DNA of 64,000 nucleotides from Terana coerulea (GCA_024811115.1 JAKOGH010000685.1:186001-250000); one strand, 5' to 3'. Positions 36,817-51,800 are shown, counted from the stretch's first letter. The notes: generated by a model from the sequence alone, not told the origin. Numbers and translations: made by a program.

Positions 36817-39199
36817 CTATGCACCAAGAAAGCCCACACTATGCTCACCTCGACGTTTTCTAATATAATCTGAAACCGGGTCACTGTGTGCGAGTACGTC
36901 TGCCACCGACTTGATGTTTGGGTTCCAGAGCCCTTGTTCCTCCTCTGCTTCCTGCTTATGAAAAATCCCCAGCTGATTCTCCCATTCTGTCACGTCTCGC
37001 ATTTTTGCCCACTCCTCAGCTTGACCTCCAGCTTCGAGATGTGCGATCCGCCCGGCGTCCCACTCATCAATCCACTGTACGAAAGACTTGTTTATCTCTC
37101 GAAAGCGGAGAAAGCCTTCGCAGTGAGGGTAACTTGAGAGATTGCGGATGTAATCTTCCTGAGTTTCACAGAAGGATTGCAATTGCGTATAAGTCCACAG
37201 CGCTATGGGGAGCGAAATGTTGACTTCATCCAACATTGTAAATGGTACACTCAGAGGGTGCAGTGTTCTTTCTTCGCTCCTGTTGAACCTGAACGTGATA
37301 TCACAGACAGGGGCAGCACGGATGGTGAAGGTCCCTGGAAGGCGGCAATAATTCTGGTCAGTACATGACATCACCCCGTAAAGAACGTCGGGAAACTCAT
37401 GTAAAGGCTAACTCACAGTCACAGTAGCCCCACTTGCTCTCCAGCTCAAATTTAATATGCTGCACAGAACTGAACGGGTCATGAGGAGTACTGATGACAC
37501 CATTTTCTGGCAACAGCTGGAGAAACGTGGCAGCCATTTCGGAGACAATAAGTGCATCTGTCTCGAGTAGTACCGGGAAGGTAGGGCTAGCGGAAGTCCT
37601 GTCGTGCTTCAGACTCGTGCTCGAGGTCCACATGAGGCGTGATGTTAAGAGAAGCGACAGAATGCAAGGTGCGAAGTCCTTCTGGGTGGTATCTGCTGAC
37701 AGGATAGTCGCCTTGAGAAGCTGTCTGGGGCAGCGCAGCCACCTCGGGAGAGGATGACGCAGGTGGCATTCTTGCAGCCATCGTACGCGGTGAAGCTGAA
37801 GACTGCTTAGAACAGAGAAGGAGCAGACGATCTGGGCAAGCTGCGTGAAGGTCGAAAAAGTCGTGTTGCGAAGGACGAGCGAGTGGAGTGCTCGAAATTC
37901 TTGAATCATCGAGGGCAGCATGGCCCAGACTCGGGGAGGGAGTATACAGCGTACATGATGTGTATCATAGTCCTCTGCTGCATCCGAGGGCGCACCCGGG
38001 CCCATATGGTGATTCTTGTCCCATGTGAGGCTTTCGAGAGCCGGGAGCCGGCGACTCAAGCCAGAGATTAGTGCCAGCTCGAACGCTCGCGCGCCATCTT
38101 CACAGAGCACAAGCCTTCGAATGTGATTGGCTAAGAAGGTCTTGGCCATAGACTTCGGATAGCTGACGGTGAACTTAGTCAGCCGAGTCAAGTCTGGCTC
38201 TTCCACTATGAGAATATCATGAAAGACCCGAGGCCTGCAGAAGTCGAGCCAGCTGCGACAGACCGATGATATACGGCTCAACACGGCAGGATGGTTGCGG
38301 AATGAGTAGGTGGTGGCGCCTGACTCCTTTCCAGGCTCCTCGAGGACCTCGGGTGCCAGATGCACCGCTTGGGCGAGAATAAGTACCAGGATATCATCCG
38401 GGAGAGCCGCGGCTTCCTTGGTAAATTTCAGGTTTTTGAGAACCTTGCTCTGCCATTTCTCGCAGAAGCTTTCTATGTCGAAAGTAAACGGTTTCTGACC
38501 CAAGTTGGTATGGACGGTGGTATCAACTGAGCTGTGCCAGCCAAGTGGGCAGAAATGGATTGTAGGATATATCTGCATTTCTAGAGAACATATGAGCGGT
38601 TGATTATGGGTTCAAGGCAGAGTATTTTACCTCGGATTGGACGGTAAATCGGGGAGGATATTGCCTGGATACGGCCGTTCTTGGTGAAAAATACCGTGCG
38701 ACTTTCCATCTCATCCACATATCCGCATCCGATGATGTCCCCAGCTGCTCAACAGATGCATATGCGTGAGATAATACAGATCATAGAATAAGAAAGCAAA
38801 CTCACTGCCGTAGTTTACCGCGTCATCGACGGGCAAGGTCGGTATCTCGGATGAATTGACTGTTTCAATGGATCCATCATTCGAGTACATGAAGGAGATA
38901 TGGCCACGGCGGTCTGGTCGGAAGCCAAATCTTACACTAGTCATCGGCTTAGGGAGACATCACCGCAGCTAGAGTTCCTCACATACCCGATGTCTATTTT
39001 GCTGCACGAAGAAATTCATAAACGCTCGCTGGCAGTCTCGGAACATTTCACATACGTACTTGACATAACCCAATCTCGCAACCTCCACTTCGTAGTAATA
39101 GGCTTCAGCACGGTGATCGACCTCATGCGTAGAGCTGACCGTGGCGTCCACCGGAAACCAGGGCCTCGATCTGAGCAGTTTCGCCATATCTTCACGCAT
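36817..39199 (-). CDS. SPRY-domain / F-box-like protein (copy A, most complete)
   Basis: Likely substrate receptor of a ubiquitin ligase. From 39199: a short N-terminus, then a SPRY domain over several exons (AEAYYYEVEVARLG; VRFGFRPDRRGHISFMYSND; GDIIGCGYVDEMESRTVFFT; KNGRIQ), joined through IYPTIHFCPLGWHSS to TVHTNLGQKPFTFDIESF. An F-box-like region follows (LPDDILVLILAQAVHL; LSRISSVCRSWLDFCRPRVF), then LRR-like segments (ELALISGLSRRLPALESLTW; RALHSLVLRNTTFSTFTQLA). An intron in phase 1 (donor GTGAGT near 37417, acceptor CTTCCAG) makes a Trp codon and leads to WTFTIRAAPVCDITFRF and the C-terminal domain (ALWTYTQLQSFCETQEDYIR; FVQWIDEWDAGR), with the stop at 36817-36819. The splice between VARLG and VRFGF does not phase cleanly with a GT donor, so one indel may be present. 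The order SPRY then F-box is the reverse of animal FBXO45. Confidence 0.75.
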
Positions 39200-40089
39200 C
39201 TCATACCCTGATATTCAACATTTCGTTGGCAAGACTGATGAGTCACAAGCGGGTCTTTGCAGCAATAGCACTGAGCACTCACTCCAACGAGCCGTGAATT
39301 CATTTATTCTGGGTGCAGATGCGAGGTGAGTGTGCCCAGCAGGCATACGCCCAAGCGTCCAACTTGTTGGAAGCGAGAGAAGCCTGGGGTGGACGCTGCA
39401 TGGCGTGATGCGCAAGTAGTTCTCCGCATACAGTAAACGGGTTTCGCTAGAGAATGAAGACATAGAGGAGAGAGAAAAGGTGAGTATCCGAGGAAAGGTG
39501 CTCTTAAGTGGGGTCACCACAGGCGTTATGCCACGCGAGTTCTGCGCTGCACAGCATCAAAGCTTATACCACAGCCTGCAGAAATCACGTTCCTGGCTCT
39601 ACCCAGAAGCTGGAAGATAACACAGCCTTGAGTAAGGGCAAGCAGACCTTGAAGGACTCTCATGTATGTCAACGGCATTCGCGTGCAGCCTCGTATGCCG
39701 TGTAGAGATGGTTTCGTCAACGAGCGCAACGACGATTCCCCTGCGGCCATCAAAATCATCAATCGCCAAACAGTGCAAAGTAACGCCACAATGGCACGGC
39801 AGAGACGGCGCAACTTGAAGCGGCACCTTTCTTACATTCTTTTTAATTAAAATAGTTCAGATCATTTCACCTTAGTGCGTCCGTCCGGTAGATTAGGGGG
39901 TCGGATATATATCGCTGCTCTTCCCTTCATTTGATTCAGATCTCGCACTTGCGCTGAGCGCTTGCGCGACAACGCGTCCGCAACGCGGTAATATTAGGCG
40001 CCTCGGACCTTGCCTCCCCCCATTCCTATCTCTCACACGACCAACCCTTTCTCCCTTCTACCCCCATCTTCACCCCTTCACTGCATACC
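39200..40089. other. Divergent intergenic region between copy A and NAA30
   Basis: No gene recognised. A TATA-like TATATAT run at 39906-39912 sits about 180 nt upstream of the NAA30 start. A pyrimidine-rich stretch at about 40010-40080, common before fungal start codons, precedes the ATG. Confidence 0.5.
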
Positions 40090-41211
40090 ATGACGGTGAT
40101 CGAGTACAGACAGTATATGGGCGAGTCTGATTTGCCTCATATCATGGCACTCGTTCAGCACGAACTCAGCGAGCCGTACGTGATATACACCTACCGCTAC
40201 TTCTTGCACCAGTGGTACGTTCCTTTACACTTCTCCCACAGCAAATTGCTAACCTATAATTAGGCCGCATCTGTCTTACTTAGTACGTGCTTGCCCACAC
40301 CGGCGTATGTTAGGCAATACTGAGAAGAGGGCAGGCTTATCCCGAAGGTTCGGAGGAGCCGGTGGGTGTGATTGTGTGCAAGCAGAGCTACCATCATGAG
40401 GATAAGTCTCGCAATAGAGGGTACATCGCTATGCTAAGCGTACATAGGAACTGGCGTAAACGGGGCATCGGTGAGTCCTGGTCGTTTGTCGCGCCCTATG
40501 ACCTATTCCCCCTTCTCGCCCCCCCGTAGTCGCGCTTTGTCCACCGACGGACATGACGCTCCTCTACAAGCAACAGATCGCCACTCAGCCTTGTGCTTTT
40601 CTATCGGCGCGTCTTGCTTGCTGCGTTGATATGAGGAATGAAGTGCATGTCAGATAACCCGCTTGAACTGGCGGACAGAGGCGGGGTCTACTCAGTGGCA
40701 AGAATGGAATGGGTCTTTTGGGTGTGTTGTGAGAACCATTCTGATACCTGTGTTTAGCCAGCACGCTCGTTCAGCGATCTATAGAAATGATGAGGAAGAA
40801 AGGAGCCAACGAGGTACGTTTACATTAACTACGGCAGTGAAGAAACGTCTTCGTTTTAACCCCATATGTTTTAACTACCAGGTTGTCCTTGAAACGGAAT
40901 TCGATAACTCCGCTGCGCTATCCCTCTACGAATCCATGGGCTTCATACGAGAGAAGCGATTATTCAGGTTCTACCTGAACGGGAAAGACGCCTTCCGGCT
41001 CGTGTTGGTAGTATCGCCACTACCTGATGACGAGAAGACAGACCTGTTGGACTCAGAACCAGATTCACCTCTAACAGAGAGCCCACCAACACTCCCCGTT
41101 TTGAGGCAGTCTTCCTTGGCTGGCGCGGTGCCTATGCTCTCACCGCCCGTCCATTACTTCGAAGTGCCATCATCTGCCTACGACTCTGACGACGAAGTCT
41201 CCGGACGTTGA
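40090..41211 (+). CDS. NAA30: NatC N-alpha-acetyltransferase catalytic subunit (Naa30/Mak3)
   Basis: GNAT enzyme that acetylates N-termini such as Met-Leu, Met-Ile and Met-Phe on nascent chains at the ribosome, with Naa35 and Naa38. It begins MTVIEYRQYMGESDLPHIMA at 40090. Later exons give LSEPYVIYTYRYFLHQWPHL, GYIAMLSVHRNWRKRGIAST (the acetyl-CoA-binding R-x-x-G-x-A loop), MRKKGANEVVLETEFDNSAA and LYESMGFIREKRLFRFYLNG, all characteristic of Mak3. A Ser/Pro-rich tail of about 70 residues ends DSDDEVSGR at 41211. Splicing is clean throughout, with introns at 40215-40262 and just after HLSYL, a long one at 40471-40757 inside the acetyl-CoA loop, and one just before VVLETEF. No indel is needed. 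Confidence 0.93.
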
Positions 41212-41591
41212 CTACGCCAACCCTTCCTCCCCCTCTCCTCTACTTCTTACTTTTGATGCTCGTCAGGCACGAACCCGCCACTCTGTCTGCTTTTCTCAAT
41301 CTGTGTGTACTGGATAACTTATTTCGACTAATGGCGGCTTTCTGTGCTTCTCTAACCTACCTTTCTTGCTATCTTGTTCCCTTGTACGAGTAGAATCCTA
41401 GTCGCATGCACACGCCAAGCTTCCACATCATCTTCGCGGGACAACCTTCCTCGCCGCATCGTCGCAAGAACTGCGAATCATGCTGCTCTATCAGCTGATA
41501 GGTTGTGTCAGGCCGCACAGGCTTACACAGATCATTTCTCGAAACCTCTGCCTCAAATCTTGCGTGTCTGCTGCTCTTCCGGGCGCTTGCC

Positions 41592-41600
41592 GACGTGGCA
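41592..41600 (+). promoter_or_regulatory. ACGTGG box, possible UPR element (distal)
   Basis: GACGTGGCA, 173 nt upstream of the KAR2 ATG. It shares the ACGTGG core of bZIP (XBP1/Hac1-type) unfolded-protein-response elements. Assignment is by motif and by the identity of the gene. Confidence 0.4.
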
Positions 41601-41676
41601 GATGCGTGGAATCCTCTAGGACCCCGAAGACAACCACCGCGCTTACCAAATGCGTCGAGGGGTTCCGGGGTCTGAC

Positions 41677-41684
41677 TGACGTGG
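41677..41684 (+). promoter_or_regulatory. TGACGTGG box, possible UPR element (proximal)
   Basis: TGACGTGG is the full core of the XBP1-type UPR element. It lies 27 nt before the TATA box and 88 nt before the KAR2 ATG, in the same orientation as the distal box. Confidence 0.5.
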
Positions 41685-41710
41685 CGGCGACCGCGCGATG
41701 TCGCTTGGAC

Positions 41711-41719
41711 TTTATAAGG
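41711..41719 (+). promoter_or_regulatory. KAR2 TATA box
   Basis: TTTATAAGG, about 53 nt upstream of the KAR2 ATG. Both ACGTGG boxes lie upstream of it. Confidence 0.55.
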
Positions 41720-41772
41720 CCGGTTTCTTGAACTTCGGTCGTAACCACGTCCATCCCTCTTTCTTTTTCACC

Positions 41773-44078
<2,306 letters not shown>

Positions 44079-44507
44079 TGCACAGTAGTCACCTAGCTTT
44101 GGGCATATTCTTTCTTACGACGCATAATATTATTGTCTCCAACTTTCGGAATATAATGCAATACAGCATGATCATCGAATATCCACCAGTTCAACTTGTT
44201 GATTTGTCGGCCGTGTGCACAAGACTGTCGTAAGGCTTCGCGTTTCGATGAATCGTAGCTGGAGGCCAAATTTCGCGAAGGGAGGTACACTGTCATTGTT
44301 GTGCTGACCACTAAACATACATTCACAAACACACGAAGAGAGACATGAGTACAGGAACCAATATCGCCAATGAGGGATAAAGTATCTGACAATGAATAAA
44401 ACCGCAGCCCGATGGGGGATATAAACGATGTAACGATGTAGTACAATGCGACGGGGATAAGAGACCACATATGCGGTCCAGATGACAGCCATTAATGATA
44501 CAAGAGC
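44079..44507. other. Convergent 3' region of KAR2 and UBC7
   Basis: 429 nt between two stop codons in tail-to-tail orientation. It is AT-richer than the flanking coding DNA and presumably holds both 3' UTRs. Readings here have no family resemblance. Confidence 0.6.
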
Positions 44508-45471
44508 TCAGTCGAACACCTCTTCCGCGCTTCTCCTCACGAGACGGCGGACCTTCTTCTGTAAGCTGTCCGGAGCAGTGCATAAGCCAGGGTAAGGAGT
44601 TGGTTCGGAAAGGAATATGACGTACCTGGAAAATTCTCCCGAACTTCCTTCGCAGCATCCACGTTCGCTGGACTGTCGGTGTTCGGTATTTCCGCAGAGA
44701 GAAGGGATACGACGCTGAGAAGCTGTGGAGGAGTGGCCGGCCGTGAGTGGGGTTTGGACGAGAGCGAGGCACGGGGAAGACATACGATGGACTCCACGGT
44801 GTGCACTGGCAGCCAACGCTCGCCAGAGTCTTCGTAGCCGTACTGATCTTCGCCTGGAGGGTGCTGAAAGACGGGGAGAAGTGAGCTCGAAATTCAAGAC
44901 TTGGATTCGTACGGCGTACATACCAAGATAGATATGCAGACGACGCCGTCAGCGTAAACTGTGGAATAGAACACGGCACGTTTATGTCAAATTCAGAAGA
45001 ACGATCAAAGAATGTGCTCACTGTTCGGGTGCCACATGGGGGTAATAAACTTGAGCTTGGGTGGGTTGAGCGGGAAGTCTTCCGGGAAGCTTAGCCGAGC
45101 CTTGAAGAAGCCACCTTCACTGCAGCGTATAGTTCAGACTCGGTATGTACTTCATATCTAGTCAGGACACGTACTAGAGAGTGTCCGGTGGACTGCGGAG
45201 CCTTGCATGAGTGACGCGGGTACGAGTGGCAAGCTCGAGAGTGCGTACCCGATGATCATGACCTCCCACTCATACATGTTGTTGTCATCAACCAAGCCTT
45301 TCAACGAGAATCAATCACTCTATTAAGTATCGTTTGAACGATCGATGCAGCAGCGGGGAGGTGTACGGTACCTGCAGAGAAGCCATCGACGGGGTGCTTG
45401 GTGAGCTCCGCGAGCTGGCGGCGGAGCAGAAGGGTGTTGGATGGGGTGTTTGTCGGTGCCGTGGAGGTCAT
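44508..45471 (-). CDS. UBC7: Ubiquitin-conjugating enzyme E2, Ubc7/UBE2G type
   Basis: E2 enzyme; Ubc7 works at the ER membrane with Hrd1 and Doa10-type ligases in ERAD. It starts MTSTAPTNTPSNTLLLRRQL at 45471. Next come ELTKHPVDGFSAG, NNMYEWEVMIIGPPDTL, FKARLSFPEDFPLNPPKLKF and the WHPN motif, then VCISIL with the catalytic Cys. HPPGEDQYGYEDSGERWLPV is the acidic-loop insertion that marks the Ubc7/Cdc34/UBE2G group, followed by SVVSLLSAEIPNTDSPANVD. It ends VRRSAEEVFD with TGA at 44508-44510. The last exon needs one A added near 44560 (TACAGAAG in place of TACAAGAAG on the coding strand) to reach this end; otherwise it would stop early. At least five short introns. Divergent from LAA1, convergent with KAR2. 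Confidence 0.93.
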
Positions 45472-45839
45472 CGTTGTTGCTGTCGACAGTCAGAGGGCGA
45501 GAGAGTGCGAATCGATGCTGAGACGGAGATGGTAGAGATGTAGGTTGCGGTTCAAGATGATAAATAGCAGGAGAGAAAGCACCTCTGCGGGACACACGCA
45601 CTCCGGGGCCTCGGACCCGGGACACCTCCGGAGTATCAATGGACTGAGCAGGTACTCGCGTGCGTCCTCTTGAATATATACCACTCTGCGAGCGTAGGCG
45701 AACAACGTTGCACTGGAATATTACACTGTTTTTCTGTGAGTTCCTAATGTATGGATGAGTGGTAGGAACGGTGTGATCTGAGCAGATTTCTAGCAAGGTA
45801 ACCGGCGTCACAGCTGCGCTGTAGGGTTGTCGGTCCACC
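45472..45839. promoter_or_regulatory. Shared divergent promoter of UBC7 and LAA1
   Basis: 368 nt between two start codons on opposite strands, so both promoters must lie here or overlap the genes. I see no TGACGTGG box like those at KAR2. An AT-rich TATATACC stretch lies near 45676-45683. Confidence 0.5.
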
Positions 45840-48800
45840 ATGACCGAGTCCCCTCCAAGTATAACCACCTCCATTGATGAAGTGCGTACATTGACTGTGG
45901 TTGCTTTAAAGTCACTGAATATATCCCACAGACAGAGCTTTCTGGAGAGAATGGAGAGATTTACGTGTTCCAATGGCTGGGCTCTAACGAGAGAGCGTTA
46001 CAGCAGACGAATGCGGTACGTCAGTCCATAAAGCCTCAATGGGAAGCATGTTGACACGGATTGTTCTAGTTTGAGCTGAAGGACATACAGCAGCCTCTTC
46101 TTGACAGTCTACTCAAAATCATTGCTGCGCCGGAACCATACCCTGCTCCAGGTCGTCCCGTCAGGCAACTCGTAGCTCAATGTATGGTCGCAATATACAC
46201 CCATGGGGAGACCAAGACACTCTATGACACGGCTCAAACACTGCTGAAGGTCCCTGCGGATCCTAAGACCACCGCAAAGGATGTTCAGAAAGTGTACGCT
46301 TTGTGCTCTTCCGCAGACGCTTCAGACATATTGATCTAGCGTAGTGCAGCCTTATACTGCATAGGCGAATTAATGGGTAACTTTGGCAGTCAGGTACGCA
46401 TATCGCAAGAATATACTGGAGGTGGCTTACGATATCCAGGTTATGTCCCTCATGGTCGAAACGACTACGGTATGCCTCAGGCTGTCGAAGTCCTCGAATG
46501 TGCGTTCAGTCCGCTGTTGAGGGCAGTACACAAGACTCACTCCTCTGTTTGCAGTCCATCATAGTCCGCTATCACGCACTCCTTGCACTGAAGAAAGCCG
46601 TATCAACTGCCAAACGAGCCCTCACAGATTCGCTGCTGAGGGATGTTGTAAAGCAATCAAGGACCCTGCTAAGCGACAAGGCTTTGCCCATCATTCGGGC
46701 AGCAAGCAGCGTGAGTGCTGAACATGTGGGCTCGTGCAGCTTTATAACGATTCCTTCCAGGTTTTGTCGTTGATGTTTCCCTTCGGAGACGGAGCGAAGA
46801 GTCTCCCTGACGTGGAGCAGATCGTCACGCTCTGTACCAAGCAACTTGATTCGGCAGACCAAATTACCCGCAACTCCCTTGCCAGGCTTGTCGCGCACGT
46901 CCTTTCCTCGACTCAGACTGAATATGCCGTCCCTGTGCCCGAAGCTCCTAAGCAGAATAAGAAAGGGCCTGGCTTGGCACAAGACCTGGATAACGAGCCC
47001 GCTCCTCAAGTCCAGGAGATGAAGCGTCTACTTTCACCGCAAGACATGCTTGCGCAGCTATCCACGCAGTTCAATAAGCTCAACGCCACCCGACGCACGC
47101 GTATTGGATTATTCGATTGTTACATTGCACTCCTCGACACTCTCGGTTCCCGCTTCGTCGAAACCAATTATTCCCTCATCGTCAGCCACCTCATGACCGA
47201 GATCATATCGAACCCGCGTAATACCACGACCCGATACGACGTCTTGTTCGTCAGATGCCTGGTCGGTTATGTGCTGAGGGACCTCATTGGAGTCCGAATG
47301 CTCAGCGAACAGGCCCAAATCTCAGCCATTCAAGAGCTTTCCAACGCTTACCTGAAGCGGTGGCCTGCTATGATGCCAGGACAGACAGCACCAAACGCTC
47401 ACGTTCTGACCGTGGCGTTGAAGGAAGTCGCTGGTTTGCTGGAACAGCTAGGAAATGCCCCTGTACCTGTACAGGTGAGTGTGACAAATACTAAGCTCCT
47501 TGTGGCAGTACTCATTGCCTCTGCAGGATGCACTCGTAGACCCGATGATGACCCTGCTGTCTCATCCAGTGCACACAGTGCGGATCAGCGCAGCCTGGAC
47601 ATTGAGATGTTTCTGCTACTCTACGCCACTACGCCTGCCGAAGGTGTTGCTCAACCTCGTCGAACTGCTGCAGAACGACCTCAAGGCACTCTCTACCCCC
47701 GCAGCACCCTCAGACATCAACGCACGCGTTCTCGGCCGCGCATACGGACTCGCAGGGCTCCTGTCCGTGATACCCAAACGGCCGCTTTACGTCTCCTACG
47801 ACATTAGCGCCAACGCCTTCTACATCGCAGTGCAACTTCTGAAACGCGCGGGCGAGCACGACGTCAAGGTCGCGAAAGTGGAGATCGAGGTCGCGTGGAC
47901 GTTGATCGCATCGCTCATGGCCTTGGGCCCTAACTTTGTCCGAGCACACTTGCCGCAGCTGCTGGTGCTCTGGCGGAATGCACTTCCGAAACCGACGACG
48001 AAGGACGGGCTGTCAGGACGAAGCACCATGGAATGGACGTTTCTCTTGAGTGTTCGGGAATACGCTCTTCGCGCCATCTATGCGTTCTTGTCCCACAACT
48101 CTGCGGTACTTCTCACTGCTGACGTTGCACGGCGCGTTACGTCTCTACTGACAAACGCTTTGCAATTCTCCAATACGTTCTCCTCGCAACGGATAGTGGA
48201 AGACCCAGCGGATCCGGCTGTGCAACAGGAAGGACGCGGGCTCGCTCTCAGTGCTGTCGACACCTTGTTCCGCTCCCGGATATACCAGTCGTTCATGGCG
48301 TTGGGAGTTTCGAAGGTTTCTGAAACCACCCAAACGGCTCTCTTGCAGTCCGCGATTTCATTGTTTGCTAGTCCAGAGGGATATAGCGGGTCGTCCGTTC
48401 AAGCCGCCATCGCTGTGTCATCTGGGGCATACACGAGCATTTGGCAAAGCACGGATTTATACGCCTTTGGAGTGACAGACATAGACGTCAATGAAGAGCT
48501 TTCCAGTGATAGTCCGGAAGGGCAGGGCGATTGGTTGAACAGGGATGCAATTAGCGCTGCTATTGATGACATGGTATGTGGATGCACTTGTATTGCATAC
48601 GGTGATACTAAATCACGGACAGGGCACGAAACCTATTATACGGTCTCTGGAGCACGACCCGCTCATAATATGCCAGGCGCAGCTGGTAGAAGTAGACTTG
48701 CACAGTGTACAGTCCCCTCCGGCTGCTACCGCCGCAGTGAACGATGCGGTGACGCTTTTCGCACAATTGCTACCTTTGCAAGACCTTGGATCGATGACCC

Positions 48801-51800
48801 GGACGATCGCACAGCTGCTCGAGGCGACGGGCTCCGCAAAGACGGAGAAGAACACAGGTCGAAAGGCCGCTGTTCTCATCAACAGCGCGATTGCTCTGGT
48901 ATTGGCTCTTCGTCGAGCGTCTTCCCAAGGCAGACAAGTTGCGGAGACCATTGGGCACCCCCAGGTCTCACTACCTCTCGCTGATCTTTTGAAGGTACGT
49001 GACCAAACGCTCTAGGTTTAGTCAAAATCTGACTGAGTTGAACGTAGGCGATTCTTGTGGACGGAGATGCTCTGCTGCGAAAAGCAGGCAGTGAAGCTAT
49101 CGGTCGTCTTGCTAGTCTAGGAGATACGAATTTCCTCACCTCTCAGATCAAGACTCTTGTGAACGAAGTTGTAAACAACCGGGACCCTTACGGGCGGGCG
49201 GGTTGCGCGCTGGCCTTCGGTTCCGTATACGGGCATGTTGGTGGGCTCGCCGCTGGTCCGCTTCTCAAGACCACCGTTCACGTCCTGATGTCTCTCATCA
49301 ACGACCCCCATCCTGTCGTCAGTTTTTGGGCGACCCGCGCTCTGGCCCGTGTCATCGATGCCGCCAGTTTGGCTTACGCGTCCCACGTCCCAAGCACCCT
49401 CGGTCTACTCTTCCGAGTGTACATGCTCGAGTCGCATGAGCCAGAAGGTGGCTCTTTGAACTACGTCAACATGAGGGGAGACTTGCCGCTATATCAGGCG
49501 CTGTGCCAAGCCATGGACGCCGTCATCACCGTCGTTGGCCCGGATATCCAGGAGTCTGCTCGAACACGCACGCTCGTCCTCGATCTCGTTCACCAATTCA
49601 TTGCCGAAGATGACGACGGAATATGCGTCAAGGCTATCAAATGCATCCAGCACTTGCTGATCTTTGCACCAGAGCACATCGACGTCCCCAAACTGGTCAC
49701 TCGGTTCCGTGGCTATCTTGCGTCGCCGCGACGACCGCTGAAGCTTGCATCCATCAACGCCTTGTATCAGCTCGTGCAAAAGGACGTCATGACTCTATCG
49801 CGGCTTGGTGGTGATCAACTGGTGGAGGAATTGTTTGCTATGCTAGACGATGACGCGTCGGTCGCCGGCGTCCGCAACGTGATCATTTCTTGGCTTCAGC
49901 AAACGGTGGCACTCAACCCCTCTGCCTGGATAGATCTTTGTCAGCGTATCATGTCAAGGACAACGGCTTCGCAGCAGGCGGGCGACGCGGCTGCCAACGT
50001 AGATGACGAAGGACAGTCACTCAGTGTGGAAGCCACTGCTGACGGTGATGGCGGCAATTCTGCGCGTTCTACCGCCCGATGGCGAACACAACTGTTTGCC
50101 CTGCAATGTCTTCACGAAATTTGCATCACTGTGGCGCGGTCTGGCAGGAGGGAACAGTTGGATCTCGCCTTCGCCAGAACACAGGGCATTCCTCTACCAA
50201 GGCTCCTGGTTTCTCGCATCTCAGACCTGATCAAGATCGCTTTTACGGCCTCGGCGGCTCATGTCATGGAGATCAGGCTGGAAGGGTTGACAGTCCTACA
50301 AGATGTCATCGAGGTGCGCATAGACATTTTATGCACGGTTGGAAATCACACTAACCCTAAGTTAGATCTTCGCGCGCTCTCCCGACCCCGACTACGAAGG
50401 TGCTCTGCTCCTGGAGCAATACCAAGCCCCAGTTACTGCGGCGTTGACACCCGCTTTCTCCGCCGACTCGACACCGGAGATTCTAGCGTCGGCTGTCAAG
50501 TCGTGCGCTGTCTTCGTGGGCTCGGGAGTAGTCAAGGACGTCAACAGGATGGGTCGTATCTTAAAGCTTCTGACATCTGCGCTTGAACAATGTCAGGGTA
50601 AGTGTCATAGAGCATCAGGCAACACCAGTCTTGCTGAATTTGTAGCAGAGGCGGGAATGCTTAAGCTTGGAGAAAGTGGCGATCTCGGACCAAATGCTTC
50701 AGTCATGCTGCGCATTGCCACCTTGTCGGCTTGGGCGGAACTGCAAATTTCCAGTGCTTTGCAGAGTTATCTTATTGCTGTGATTCAGCCGTACAGGAAG
50801 GCGTTGGCGTCCTTATGGATAGGCCAGCTACGCGACTATGCAAGCATCAGGGCAGGCACTGAGCTTCTGGACGATGCCTCAACTGGAGCTGTTGATTCCT
50901 CGTACGCCAGCCTTGGCAAGGAAGTGCTCCTTCCCGTATGTGATTTCCACATCCCAAGTTTTGCGCCGCTAACGACTTTTGTAGTATTACAAGGATGCTT
51001 GGTCTATCATCTTACAAGCAGTCACGGCAACTATGGAAGCGAATGACCCCTTTATCAACGTTGCGATCGACGGTCGCGAACCGACTGACGCGGATGCCAC
51101 TGCTCGGACGAACGGTACCGTCACAGAACAGCCAGCGACATTCTTCTACGTTCTGTTTGGCTTAGTGTTCGAGACGCTAGTCACTTCTTCCCCTGACGCT
51201 GGGGTGCAGAACGCCAAGAGTACCGTCATTGCATTGAGGGCCCTCAAGCACCTCGTCAAACAGCAATACGCGGGCAATGCCTTCAAAGACATCTCAATCT
51301 TTGAAGAGCTAGCGAACTTGTGCTATAGGCAGGCGTTAACCGAACCTGTCGCTGTTCAAACATTCCTGGTTGATACACTGGGCAGCCTGGCAACTAGCAT
51401 CGCGAAGAGCCAAAGGCGAGTGGACTTGTTTTTGGTCGCGTATCACTGCGTTAATGTGCAAGGGTTGACAGCTTAGCGGGACAGCAAGACACATCATCGC
51501 CACCTCAAATTCACTGCCTCCGAATCTGCGCGTATGTCTTGAAGAGGGCGATTGGCAATTCCAGGGACCGAGCGCTGCGTAAGTGGTTCACAACCTGTTT
51601 CACTTTATATGATGTAGTAACTGACATGAACCCGGAATAGACGACGCATCGCCAGCGGATCGAGTCGCGCTGATTAATGCCGGGTTTGATGCCTTCGCCA
51701 ACATTGCTGCAGCCTGCGAGCCGGCTCGTAGCATGGAGTACCGCACGGTCGCCGTAGCATTGTATAATGGTATGCCACCATCAGTACCTTTGTCGTTCAC

